A stretch of DNA of 64,000 nucleotides from Methylotuvimicrobium buryatense 5G. GTDB lineage: Bacteria; Pseudomonadota; Gammaproteobacteria; Methylococcales; Methylomonadaceae. The DNA lies in contig NZ_KB455575.1 in assembly GCF_000341735.1 (NCBI RefSeq), positions 2,991,972-3,055,971 on the forward strand, written 5' to 3'. A program made the translations under genes and the position numbers. Position 1 is the stretch's first letter. Each line of letters starts with the position of its first letter. The notes below the pieces were generated by a model, which worked only from the letters and a program-made list of their open reading frames with translations, was not told where the DNA came from and ran no database searches. Below are positions 7,362-15,751 of the stretch, one piece after another.

Positions 7362-9944
7362 ATGGAAAATAATGAAGATCATTTAGGCTCCCGCGCCAAG
7401 TTTGCGTTCGGCCTCTGTTCCGTCGCGGCCGGACTATTGGCCGGGAGCATCGCAGCGCCGGCCGTGGCAAGCGAAACACCCGCCTTCGCCTCGCCGCAAT
7501 CCTTCGATATCCCCTCGCAACCGCTGGACAGCGCACTCACCGAACTGGCCGACCGCGCCGGACTCAAACTGCTGTACCACGCGGACACGGCCCGGCAAGC
7601 CCGCTCCCACAAAGTCACCGGCAATTACACGCCGCAACAAGCACTCGACATCATGTTGCACGACACCGGCTTGAGCTACCGCTTGACCGATGACGGCGCG
7701 CTCACCATCGAAAAACCTCGCACCGAATTCAGCACCGAAAGTCTTCTAGCTGAAGCCGGCGAGTTCGAGCTGGTCAAGGCCGAGCCGGAGGAAAAGCCCT
7801 GGACCGGGCCGGTGGAGCAGTTGGATATGAAAGTGCTCGGCGGGGCTTTGGACGGGTACGCGGCGGTGACGGCCAGTACCGCGATGAAGACCGATACGCC
7901 GATTATGGAAACACCGGTTTCGGTGCAGGTGGTGCCGAGGACCGTAATGGACGATCAAAAAGTAACCCGGATAACGGAGGCATTGGAAAACGTTAGTGGC
8001 GTTCGCCCCCAATCCTCGATGGGAACCGGTACCGGATTTATCGTACGCGGCTTTAGAAATCCTTCCGTTTATCGCAACGGACTATTGGCAGTACCGGGTG
8101 GATTTCGTACCGAATTCGATAGCGCTAATATTGAAAGCGTGGAAGTGCTCAAAGGGCCTGCTTCGATCTTATACGGGCGCATCGAGCCGGGCGGATTGAT
8201 CAATGTCAACATCAAAAAACCGTTGGATACACCGCATTATTCATTGGAACAGCGCTTCGGCTCTTATAATTTTTATCGAACCGAATGGGATGCGACCGGA
8301 TCGATTACCGACGATAAGTCTCTGCTCTACCGTTTTACCGGCTCTTATCAAAATAATGAATCTTTTCGTGATTTCGTATCGAACGATCGAATCTTGATTT
8401 CACCTAGCATTACTTGGCGCCCTACCGACGCAACAGACATTACCCTCAATGTCGAGGGTGTCACTCAGGATTATCAGGCGGATTATGGTATACCGGCGCT
8501 TGGCAAGCGCCCGGCTAATATACCGATCGAACGTTCGTTTGGCGATCCGAACGATCCGTTCGACAGCTTACACAAAGTTTTGGTTAGTACGGAGCTGAAT
8601 CACCGATTTAATGAGGATTGGGCGGTGCATAGCCGTTTTCTAGCAAATTTCAGTGAGCAAAAAGAAACGTTTCTCAATCCGACGCCAGCATTCGGCAATG
8701 CATTGAATCCGAACACAGGGATACTTCAACGCAACGTTTTTTCTCAACATAACGATAACGAAACCTACTCCACCAATCTCGATTTGACCGGCAAGTTTTT
8801 TATCGGCGGCACACAGCACGATATTTTAGTGGGTTATGACTATTTCAGAGGCTTCTCGAAATACAATACACAAGGATTTTATAACAACGCCAATCCGGCA
8901 CTGGATATCAACATCTATAACCCGGGACCCAGTTACGGCATCGATCCTTCGGTCTTTAGTAATGCCGTCTCCACGACCGAACTAAGCGGAAGGAATTTTT
9001 CTCTGTTCAAAAACGAATGGCATGGCGTGTATTTCCATGATCACATCACGCTTTGGGATAAGCTGCACATTCTGGGCGGTGGACGTTACGACTGGGCGCA
9101 AACCGGAAGAGGTAGTGCCGGTTCGTTCGAAGCGGCCGAAAACGCTTTACCGGCCGCGATCCGCAAAGACGAAGGTTTTAGCCCGAGAGTAGGCGTTCTC
9201 TATCAACCCTGGGAATGGGTCAGCCTGTTCGGTAACTGGACGACATCGTTCGGTGCTAATAACGGTATTTCAGCGACCGGCGAATCGTTCGACCCCCAAA
9301 TCGGCGAACAATTCGAAGCTGGAATCAAAACTCAACTGTTTGATCAACGGTTAACGGCTACGCTGGCTTATTATCATTTGACCTTGGAAAACATTTTGAC
9401 GCCCGATTTGACCGCATCCGATCCGAATGCCCGAGTTGCCATCGGCGAACAACGCAGTCAAGGCATCGAGCTGGATGTGCTCGGCCAGATTACAGACGAA
9501 CTGAGTGTAATCGGCAGTTATGCATTTACCGATGCGCGGATCACGAAGGATAACCGGACTTTAAACGGCGTAGTTCAAGGCTACGAGGGCAACCGTTTAA
9601 CCAATGTGCCCGAGCATTCAGGCAGTCTTTGGTTGAGATACGATGTCAAGCGGTATGCTCCATTGGATGGTTTGAGTTTCGGGATCGGAACATTTGCCGC
9701 CGGACAACGGCAAGGCGATAACGAAAACAGTTTTCAATTGCCGGGATATGTGCGTTTGGACGCGTTTACTGCCTATCAGTGGAAAGTGGGCGATTCAAAA
9801 TTGACCGCGCAATTCAATATACGCAATCTGTTGAACAAAACCTACTATGAGTCGACCGATCCGGATGCCAACGTCGCTCCACGCAATGGCATCTATCCCG
9901 GTGCGCCTTTGACGGCAATGGGGTCGATCCGCTTGGAGTATTAA
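7362..9944 (+). CDS. TonB-dependent siderophore receptor with STN signalling domain
   Basis: The 860-residue outer-membrane receptor starts at the ATG at 7362, preceded by AGGAG at 7352. It has a signal peptide ending near AVASE (about 37), then an STN domain (FDIPSQPLDSALTELADRAG) and a linker. The plug follows (TPVSVQVVPRTVMDDQK, ITEALENVSGVRP, FIVRGFRNPSVYRNG, VEVLKGPASILYGRIEPGG), then a long barrel ending in aromatic Tyr (MGSIRLEY). Wording in the plug (ENVSGVRP, LKGPASILYG) is typical of siderophore receptors. With fecI and fecR upstream it forms a surface-signalling system; PepSY downstream supports a ferric-siderophore role. The ligand is unknown. Confidence 0.95.
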   Translation: MENNEDHLGSRAKFAFGLCSVAAGLLAGSIAAPAVASETPAFASPQSFDIPSQPLDSALTELADRAGLKLLYHADTARQARSHKVTGNYTPQQALDIMLHDTGLSYRLTDDGALTIEKPRTEFSTESLLAEAGEFELVKAEPEEKPWTGPVEQLDMKVLGGALDGYAAVTASTAMKTDTPIMETPVSVQVVPRTVMDDQKVTRITEALENVSGVRPQSSMGTGTGFIVRGFRNPSVYRNGLLAVPGGFRTEFDSANIESVEVLKGPASILYGRIEPGGLINVNIKKPLDTPHYSLEQRFGSYNFYRTEWDATGSITDDKSLLYRFTGSYQNNESFRDFVSNDRILISPSITWRPTDATDITLNVEGVTQDYQADYGIPALGKRPANIPIERSFGDPNDPFDSLHKVLVSTELNHRFNEDWAVHSRFLANFSEQKETFLNPTPAFGNALNPNTGILQRNVFSQHNDNETYSTNLDLTGKFFIGGTQHDILVGYDYFRGFSKYNTQGFYNNANPALDINIYNPGPSYGIDPSVFSNAVSTTELSGRNFSLFKNEWHGVYFHDHITLWDKLHILGGGRYDWAQTGRGSAGSFEAAENALPAAIRKDEGFSPRVGVLYQPWEWVSLFGNWTTSFGANNGISATGESFDPQIGEQFEAGIKTQLFDQRLTATLAYYHLTLENILTPDLTASDPNARVAIGEQRSQGIELDVLGQITDELSVIGSYAFTDARITKDNRTLNGVVQGYEGNRLTNVPEHSGSLWLRYDVKRYAPLDGLSFGIGTFAAGQRQGDNENSFQLPGYVRLDAFTAYQWKVGDSKLTAQFNIRNLLNKTYYESTDPDANVAPRNGIYPGAPLTAMGSIRLEY

Positions 9945-9975
9945 TTCGCGTCTGTTATTTCATTCTATCAGCACC

Positions 9976-10057
9976 GTAGCCCGGATGGAGCGCAGCGCAA
10001 TCCGGGAAGTTCGAAGCCGCGCCTTTCCCGTATTCCGCTTCGCTGCATACGGGCTAC
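9976..10057. repeat. REP-like double hairpin (first copy of tandem unit)
   Basis: Full copy 31 nt after the receptor stop. It forms the left part of a 278-bp unit that is duplicated in tandem at 10254. Confidence 0.9.
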
Positions 10058-10085
10058 AACCGTTCATTCATACATCCGATAGAAC

Positions 10086-10253
10086 ATGATGAGACAAAAC
10101 GAAAACGACCGTCCCGGCGGCGAATTCGCCGCTTCGGCAAAAAGACCCATCAAGACCCGCCTGCATCGACTCAAAAGCCGGCGCAAAGTCTGGCTCGACG
10201 TGCATTTATGGCTGGGTTTGGCGTTAGGGTTTTTGCCGGCGATTTATGGCGCC
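10086..10253 (+). pseudogene. Truncated 5' copy of the PepSY gene
   Basis: Reading from the ATG at 10086, the first 56 or so codons match the start of the intact gene at 10364 at an exact 278-nt offset (both begin MMRQNENDRPGGEFAAS). The homology stops at IYG, where REP sequence takes over (10254). The frame then runs through REP DNA as ARMKRSAIRE and ends near the start of the intact gene. Several substitutions separate the copies (for example RRKVWLDV against RRKLWLDV), so the duplication is not brand new. Confidence 0.9.
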
Positions 10254-10335
10254 GTAGCCCGGATGAAGCGTAGCGCAATCCGGGAAGTTCGAAGCCGCGC
10301 CATTCCCGTATTCCGCTTCGCTGCATACGGGCTAC
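10254..10335. repeat. REP-like double hairpin (second copy of tandem unit)
   Basis: Full copy exactly 278 nt after the one at 9976. It joins the truncated PepSY copy to the intact gene. Confidence 0.9.
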
Positions 10336-10363
10336 GTCCGTTCATTCACACAACCGATAGAAG

Positions 10364-11611
10364 ATGATGAGACAAAACGAAAACGACCGTCCCGGCGGCG
10401 AATTCGCCGCTTCGGCAAGAAGACCCATCAATACCCGTCTGAATCGGCTCAAAAACCGGCGCAAACTCTGGCTCGACGTGCATTTGTGGTTGGGTTTGAC
10501 GTTAGGCTTTTTGCTGGCGATTTACGGTTTGACCGGCAGTATTTTGGTGTTCCATGCCGAAATCGACGAATGGCTGAATCCGAAGTTGTTGACGGTCGAA
10601 CCGCCCGAACGGACGGCTGCTTACCGACCGCTCGCGGAGATTTTCGCCGCCGGCCGATCCGCCATGCCGAACAATGCAAACCATACCTTCGCGACCTATC
10701 CGCGCAACGATGAAGCGGCCTTTCGACTGTCCTATTCGGTACCGTCCGGCATAGACGCCAATAAAAGCTGGCAGGTTTATGTCGATCCTTACACGTCCGA
10801 AGTAATCGGAAAACGCTTGATGGTGTCATCAGGCCGCTGGCTGCCGCATACTTTCATTGGATTCGTTTTCAGGCTGCATTACGATTTATTGTTGCCGGAG
10901 GACATCAGTCCGGTTATCGTCGGCCTATCGTCCGCGTTATTGATCATTTCGGTCCTGACCGGCTTGATCGTTTGGTGGCCTTTGACCGGCAAATGGCGCA
11001 ACGCGCTGACGATCAAACGCCGTGCGAGCGGCGAGCGCTTGAATTACGACCTGCACAAGACTTCCGGTTTTTATACGGCTTTGATCATGCTGCCGGTGCT
11101 GTTTTCCGGTATTTACATGGTTTTACCGCATAATGTCGTGCCGGTGCTGGAGCTGTTTTCGCCGGTGACTTACCGTTACTGGTTTAAATCCGTACCGGTC
11201 GACGGCCTGGAGCCGATTGCGATGGATCGGGCTATCGCAATCGCAGATGAGCGCTACCCGAACGGGCGGCCGCATTGGATTTACGGCGCGCCCGGCGCGG
11301 AAGACACCTATACGGTTTGCAAGGACGATGTCGATCGGCCGGGCAGTTGGATACAACGGGTTTGTGTCGTGATCGACCGGTATTCCGGCCGGGTGCTCGA
11401 TGTCGACGATCCGGCGATCGGCACGGCCGGCGAAGTGTTCACGCATTGGCAATGGCCGTTGCACTCGGGCCAGGCTTTCGGCATAACCGGACGCATTCTG
11501 GTCTTTCTGACCGGCTTGGCTTGTCCGCTGTTGTTCGTCACCGGCGTTATCCGCTGGCTGCAAAAACGGCGGGGCGCGAATTCCAAAACGCGTAGCCCGG
11601 ATGGAGTGTAG
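10364..11611 (+). CDS. PepSY-associated inner-membrane protein (PiuB-like)
   Basis: The 415-residue protein carries an N-terminal cytoplasmic basic region, then a first membrane helix (WLGLTLGFLLAIYGLTGSIL) with the DVHLWLG motif. A periplasmic PepSY-type domain (WQVYVDPYTSEVIG) follows, then further helices (VIVGLSSALLIISVLTGLIVWW, LIMLPVLFSGIYMVL) with HKTSGFY, and a last helix near the C-terminus (ILVFLTGLACPLLFVTGVI). Proteins of this family lie next to TonB siderophore receptors and are thought to reduce or handle the imported iron chelate; the exact activity is unproven. The last residues (RSPDGV) and the stop codon are supplied by a REP element that begins at 11592. Confidence 0.9.
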   Translation: MMRQNENDRPGGEFAASARRPINTRLNRLKNRRKLWLDVHLWLGLTLGFLLAIYGLTGSILVFHAEIDEWLNPKLLTVEPPERTAAYRPLAEIFAAGRSAMPNNANHTFATYPRNDEAAFRLSYSVPSGIDANKSWQVYVDPYTSEVIGKRLMVSSGRWLPHTFIGFVFRLHYDLLLPEDISPVIVGLSSALLIISVLTGLIVWWPLTGKWRNALTIKRRASGERLNYDLHKTSGFYTALIMLPVLFSGIYMVLPHNVVPVLELFSPVTYRYWFKSVPVDGLEPIAMDRAIAIADERYPNGRPHWIYGAPGAEDTYTVCKDDVDRPGSWIQRVCVVIDRYSGRVLDVDDPAIGTAGEVFTHWQWPLHSGQAFGITGRILVFLTGLACPLLFVTGVIRWLQKRRGANSKTRSPDGV

Positions 11612-11674
11612 CGTAATCCGGGACGGCCGAAGCCGCGCCTGCTCCGTATTCCGCTTCGCTGCATAGGGCTCTAC
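11592..11674. repeat. REP-like element overlapping the end of the PepSY gene
   Basis: The copy begins GTAGCCCGGATGGAG inside the last codons of the PepSY gene and supplies its stop codon. The right arm is slightly degraded (GCATAGGGCTCTAC). It is the last REP copy seen in the window. Confidence 0.88.
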
Positions 11675-11815
11675 AGCGCTCAAGGCTTTCGATGTTCCGA
11701 ATTAGCCTTGAAGTTTGTATAAATAATTTAAGCTAGGGTATGATCGAATCACCACTGAGTCACACCACTTCACATTTTAGGTTCTTTGATTCCCTGGCTG
11801 CGTTTTACGGTTGCA

Positions 11816-12062
11816 TTATGCCGCCCGCAATTCCTCATGCAATATTTTCCGTAACATTTCAGCGATGAGGGGACGGCTCCGGAGACAGGCTGATACGCAA
11901 CGTTTCGTTGATCAAAGTTTGATAGCCTTTACCGGTTTGAGCGGCACGCTCACGGAATACCGCGAGAATGTCATCATCCAGAAACATAGTGATGCGGTTT
12001 TTGCCGGACTGCTCAACGACTGCCTCGCGTTTGCCAACGGTAAAAACGTACTCGTCTTTTAT
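11816..12062 (-). pseudogene. brnA: Decayed BrnA-type antitoxin gene
   Basis: On the reverse strand the conserved BrnA core is clear: KDEYVFTVGKREAVVEQ, then NRITMFLDDDILAVFRER and GKGYQTLINETLR. The expected start codon is ATA (12062-12060) instead of ATG. Near 11885 the frame shifts, so the C-terminal helix AEMLRKILHEELRAA is read in another frame. BrnA normally binds DNA and neutralises the BrnT RNase. With no start, a frameshift, and its toxin partner reduced to a stub, this locus is not expected to work. Confidence 0.75.
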
Positions 12063-12065
12063 TGT

Positions 12066-12125
12066 CTAGCCCTCATAAACGCGCCGCTCGTGAGGCTGGA
12101 CGGTGCGCGCGGAAATAATCCGGAT
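12066..12125 (-). pseudogene. brnT: C-terminal stub of BrnT toxin
   Basis: About 19 codons (IRIISARTVQPHERRVYEG) match the typical BrnT C-terminus and end 4 nt before the brnA start position, the normal gene order. The next codon upstream is a stop, and the rest of the toxin is missing, replaced by the transposase-like remnant at 12130. Confidence 0.7.
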
Positions 12126-12129
12126 TCAT

Positions 12130-12312
12130 CTGGCTTGGCAGGCGTCGAACACCATGGAATGGCTCTGGTCTTTGCGACGTTCCTGGTTGCGGCCTTATCA
12201 AGGTATCACTCAAGAATATCTACTGCTCTACCTGGGCTTTTTTGAAGTTATTCATGACAAAAAAACGCGGCAAAGCGTTTTACAATGTCTGGTTGAATTG
12301 TTGGTGGCTTGA
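12130..12312 (+). pseudogene. Transposase C-terminal remnant
   Basis: The open stretch reads NTMEWLWSLRRSWLRPYQG, then ITQEYLLLYLGFFEVIHDKK and ends LVELLVA. This looks like the last 55 residues of a DDE-type insertion-sequence transposase (glycine-aromatic helix followed by YLGFFEVIHD). No upstream catalytic part or inverted repeats are visible. Its junction with the BrnT stub suggests that the insertion removed the toxin. I cannot name the IS family with certainty. Confidence 0.5.
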
Positions 12313-12364
12313 ATTAGCTCCCAGGATTCCACTATGAGCCAATGCGAATTGTACAGATAGCATA

Positions 12365-12393
12365 AAATAAGTAGTATTTAATACTACTTATTT
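12365..12393. promoter_or_regulatory. Perfect 29-bp palindrome, probable ParD operator
   Basis: Fourteen-base arms (AAATAAGTAGTATT and its exact complement) surround one central T, ending 22 nt before the antitoxin start. ParD/CopG-type antitoxins bind such palindromes to repress their own operon; the position fits autoregulation. Confidence 0.8.
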
Positions 12394-12415
12394 CATCGAC
12401 TCCTAAAGGTACGCC

Positions 12416-12670
12416 ATGCAAATAGCCGAAAAAATATCCATCCCGCTTCCTTCTGAAGTGGTGAAGATCATTCGTGAAAAGGTCGGTAGCGGAATATACA
12501 GCTCAAACAGCGAAGTTATCCGCGAAGCACTGCGTAACTGGATTGAATGCAACCAAAGCTTCACCACTCTCGATACCGCGATAGCCAGAGGCCTTTCCGA
12601 CGCAAAAAACGGACGGAAACAAGACATTGAGACTGTCCGGCAAGAACTGCACGGCCGATTTGGCTCGTGA
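12416..12670 (+). CDS. parD: ParD/CopG-family antitoxin
   Basis: The 84-residue protein has a ribbon-helix-helix N-terminus (KISIPLPSEVVKIIREKV, SNSEVIREALRNWIE) and an acidic/basic C-terminal tail that would wrap the toxin. AAAGG lies 7 nt before the ATG. The stop overlaps the GTG start of the ParE gene (GTGA), the usual arrangement. The gene appears intact although its toxin partner is frameshifted. Confidence 0.9.
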   Translation: MQIAEKISIPLPSEVVKIIREKVGSGIYSSNSEVIREALRNWIECNQSFTTLDTAIARGLSDAKNGRKQDIETVRQELHGRFGS

Positions 12671-12962
12671 AAGTCGTCATCACGCATGCAGCCAAAAACG
12701 ATTTGATTGAGATAGGTGGGTTTATTCGTTCTCATAACCCCACGCGGGCGGCTTCATTTGTCGATGAATTGTTGGGCCGTTTCGCCGCACTATTCGACAT
12801 GCCAAAAGCTTACCTGCTAATACCCCGCTATGAGCAACATGGAATCAGACGCTGCTTACACAGGGATTATTTGATTTTTATAGGCTCGATAAAAACCTCA
12901 TTGAGGTCATCCATATCCTGCATGGCGCCAGAAATTATGAAGCTATTTTGTTTCCACGCTAA
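12667..12962 (+). pseudogene. parE: ParE-type toxin with a one-base frameshift
   Basis: The first 70 codons give a normal RelE/ParE fold start (VVITHAAKNDLIEIGGFI, ARAASF-like segment, YLLIPRYEQHGIRRC). At the T-run near 12873-12877 one base is missing: reading on in the +1 frame restores the family C-terminus YRLDKNLIEVIHILHGARN and YEAILFPR with a stop at 12960-12962. In the current frame the protein instead runs into unrelated sequence to 13032. Loss of this C-terminal strand should abolish toxicity. A sequencing error in the homopolymer is the alternative. Confidence 0.85.
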
Positions 12963-13018
12963 CCGGCTTCGGGTATTGGCCTACTGTATAAACACATGCT
13001 TAGGAGTCGGCACTCATT

Positions 13019-14542
13019 GTGAAGAACTATGATGTCATTGTGATCGGCAGCGGTATCGGAGGCTTAACTGCGGCCGGTTTGCTCGCGAAATCCGGTAAGT
13101 CGGTGTTGGTACTCGAAAGCCATGACCGGCCCGGCGGTTATGCGCACGGTTTCAAGCGCAAAAAATACCGTTTCGATTCCGGCGTGCATTTGATCAGCGG
13201 CTGCGGTCCTGACGGTTACCGGGGCGGACAAATCATCTACAAGGTGTTACAGGCGCTCGATGTCGAACACCGTATCGAGTTCATCAACATAGACCCGTTC
13301 AGCCATGCCCGTTATCCGGGTTTGGTCGCCGCCTTGCCGCAATCGGTCGAGGCGTTTTGCGAACGGCTGGGGCGGCTGTTTCCGGAAGAACGGCAGGGTT
13401 TACGCGACTTGACCCGTTTATGTCTGCAGGTGGCTGAAGAAATCACCGTCGCCGATGAAATCATGGCCTGCACTAATTTCGCCGAGGCGCATCGCTTGAT
13501 GCCGGCCTTATGCAAATACCGCAAAGCAACCCTGGCCGAAGTGGCAAGAGAATTCATCATCAACCCGAAATTACTGGGGCTCTTCGCAAGCAATTGGCCT
13601 TATCTTGGCTTGCCGCCTTCGGAAGTCTCTTTTGTCTATTGGTCGACGATGTTGATCGGCTACATGGTCGACGGCGCTTATTACTGCAAGGGCGGTTTCC
13701 AGCATTTGGCCGATACGCTGGTCGACGGGCTCGCACGGCACGACGGCGAGATCCGCTTCAAAGCGCCGGTCGATAAAATTCTGATCGAAAACGGAAGGAT
13801 TGCCGGTGTCGAGGTAAAAAATGAAAAGTTTGCCGCGCCGGTCGTGATCGCCAATGCCGACATCCGGCATACGATTTGCGAGATGATCGGCGAAGAGCAT
13901 TTTCCGCCGCGTTATATTCAACGCATCAAAAAAATGCAGCATTCTTTGTCGATTTTCGCAGTTTATATCGCGACCGATATCGATCTCATCGAGCATAAAT
14001 TGGCTCACGAGTCGTTTTGTTTCCAAGACTTCGATCATGAGAAGAATTTTGCCGCGACCTGCAACGGCGAGATTACTTGGCTCAGTATTACCGCGCCGAC
14101 GCTGGTCGACCCGAACCTGGCCCCGCCCGGACATCACTTGTTGATGCTGACCACCTTGCTGCCTTTTCAAGCAGCCGAGTCCTGGCAACAGGCCAAACCG
14201 GGCTATATGGATGCGATGCTAAAACTGGCCGGAAAGTATATTCCCGGACTTGAGGATCATATCTTGTTCATTGAAGGCGGGTCACCGGCGACAATGCGCC
14301 GCTACACGCAAAATTTTCAAGGCGCAGCCTACGGCTGGGACGTCTCGCCGAGTCAAGTCGGCCCCACTCGTATCCCCAATCAATCGCCGCTGCCGGGGCT
14401 GTATTTCGCCGGCCATTGGACTTCGCCGGGCGGCGGCGTCTACGGCGTCAGCGTATCCGGCGTGCAGGCCGCGCAAAAAGTGTTGGGAATTAGGCAACAG
14501 GCCGAATTCTGGCGATTGATCGAAACGATTGGACAAACATAG
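13019..14542 (+). CDS. CrtI-family FAD oxidoreductase (phytoene desaturase / carotene isomerase-like)
   Basis: The 507-residue protein starts at a GTG (13019) about 12 nt after GGAG. The Rossmann motif VIVIGSGIGGLTAAGLLAKSG lies at residues 6-26, followed by ESHDRPGGYAHGF. The C-terminal FAD-contact region has PLPGLYFAGHWTSPGGGV and a final helix GVSVSGVQAA. This family includes carotenoid desaturases, CrtISO-type isomerases and retinol saturases. The sequence suits a membrane-associated redox enzyme acting on a polyene. No crtB or crtE lies nearby, so the substrate is open; a link to the polyene cluster at 41-51 kb is possible but unsupported. Confidence 0.8.
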   Translation: MKNYDVIVIGSGIGGLTAAGLLAKSGKSVLVLESHDRPGGYAHGFKRKKYRFDSGVHLISGCGPDGYRGGQIIYKVLQALDVEHRIEFINIDPFSHARYPGLVAALPQSVEAFCERLGRLFPEERQGLRDLTRLCLQVAEEITVADEIMACTNFAEAHRLMPALCKYRKATLAEVAREFIINPKLLGLFASNWPYLGLPPSEVSFVYWSTMLIGYMVDGAYYCKGGFQHLADTLVDGLARHDGEIRFKAPVDKILIENGRIAGVEVKNEKFAAPVVIANADIRHTICEMIGEEHFPPRYIQRIKKMQHSLSIFAVYIATDIDLIEHKLAHESFCFQDFDHEKNFAATCNGEITWLSITAPTLVDPNLAPPGHHLLMLTTLLPFQAAESWQQAKPGYMDAMLKLAGKYIPGLEDHILFIEGGSPATMRRYTQNFQGAAYGWDVSPSQVGPTRIPNQSPLPGLYFAGHWTSPGGGVYGVSVSGVQAAQKVLGIRQQAEFWRLIETIGQT

Positions 14543-14567
14543 AATCGCTGCTAACCGCTAACCGACA

Positions 14568-15152
14568 TTATTCTCCTTGATATAGCTGATCCACCGTTAA
14601 ATGCACGGCCGGCAGAAAGTGCTCCCGAAAATAATCGACCTCCGGTAAATCGATCTTGTTGAGCCGTATTTCAATGTCGTCCATGGCATCCTTAAATTCG
14701 AAATTGCCGGCCCGAGTCTCTTCGACGCATTTGACATAGGCGCTGATCGTATCGGCAGCCTTGACCAATTCGGCAATCGACTCCTCGCAGGACTCGGTGA
14801 CATAGTTATACAGATCGTCTTTTAACGCATCGGGCAAGGTATCGACTAAGGCCTGCGAGGCGACCGACTCGATGTCCTTATAATGATTTAATATTCCGGG
14901 ATTGAATTTTTTGATCGGCGTCGGCAGATCTCCGGTAATGCTTTCGTGCGCGTCATGATAAAGTGAGGCCAAGACGACCTCGCCGGGGTCGATCGCCCCG
15001 CCGAATAGCTCGTTTTTGATGATGCATAATAAATGCGCGATCACGCAGACATCGAATGAATGTTCCTTGACGTTTTCATTGATCGAATTACGTTTAAGCC
15101 CCCAGCGTTGAATATATTTCAAACGGTTGATGGTAGCGAAAAATCCCGACAT
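14568..15152 (-). CDS. yfbR: 5'-deoxynucleotidase, YfbR type
   Basis: The 194-residue HD-domain protein has metal ligands His31 (NVKEHSFDV) and His66-Asp67 (SLYHDAHESITGDLPTPIK), and a later Asp in KAADTISAYVKC. YfbR enzymes remove phosphate from deoxyribonucleoside 5'-monophosphates in the cytoplasm. Length agrees with E. coli YfbR (199 residues). The gene converges on the CrtI-type gene with a 25-nt gap and no obvious terminator between them. Confidence 0.92.
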   Translation of the reverse strand: MSGFFATINRLKYIQRWGLKRNSINENVKEHSFDVCVIAHLLCIIKNELFGGAIDPGEVVLASLYHDAHESITGDLPTPIKKFNPGILNHYKDIESVASQALVDTLPDALKDDLYNYVTESCEESIAELVKAADTISAYVKCVEETRAGNFEFKDAMDDIEIRLNKIDLPEVDYFREHFLPAVHLTVDQLYQGE

Positions 15153-15359
15153 GATTGTGGCTCCGTAGCGAAAAATGCGTAACTTATTTTAACGATAAAA
15201 TATCACGGATATTAATATACTTCGCACGGCCACATTCGCGCGAAGTATAACCATCGTAGATCAAAATCCGACGCCTTGAATACGAACAAAAATCGAGGCG
15301 TCGGTTGCCTAACTTAATTCATGCCCGTTCCTTAAACCGCTTTGCAGGTTCCGGCGGAC

Positions 15360-15388
15360 AAAAAAAAGCCGGAGCATAAAGCTCCGGC
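15360..15388 (-). terminator. Rho-independent terminator
   Basis: The stem GCCGGAGC / GCTCCGGC with a 5-nt loop is followed on the minus strand by at least seven T residues. It lies 41 nt downstream of the small gene at 15429. Confidence 0.85.
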
Positions 15389-15428
15389 AAAACAACACAC
15401 GAGGTAAAAAAGGTAACGAGAGGGAGAA

Positions 15429-15581
15429 TCAATCGCGAATACGGCGATTGGAGAACATGATGCTAAACATCGCGGCCGAGGCAAATGTCATTGCTGAAAC
15501 GATAAAAGCTCCGGAAATGAATCCGAAAATTCCGATGATAAACATCAGACCGAGCGCGATATCTTTCTGAAAATCAGTCAT
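15429..15581 (-). CDS. Small hydrophobic membrane protein (50 residues)
   Basis: Reading from the ATG at 15581 gives MTDFQKDIALGLMFIIGIFG followed by a second hydrophobic stretch (SGAFIVSAMTFASAAMFSIM) and a basic tail SNRRIRD. GAT-rich AGGAT lies 8 nt before the ATG, and a strong terminator follows the stop. The promoter, ribosome site and terminator make a monocistronic unit, which supports a real gene. One long or two short membrane helices are likely, with the positive tail inside. I do not recognise the family. Confidence 0.7.
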   Translation of the reverse strand: MTDFQKDIALGLMFIIGIFGFISGAFIVSAMTFASAAMFSIMFSNRRIRD

Positions 15582-15751
15582 TTCGCAATATCCTAGTGAA
15601 AGAGTATGGATTAAATGGGATTGAGGGCAACTATACCGAGTTGTTTTATTGTTAACAATAGGATTAATTATTGATAGATTATTTCTTATTGCGTAACAAA
15701 AGATCTTTTAGCTCACTCTTCGGTTAATTTGAGACTCCCTTTTGCGCTTCT

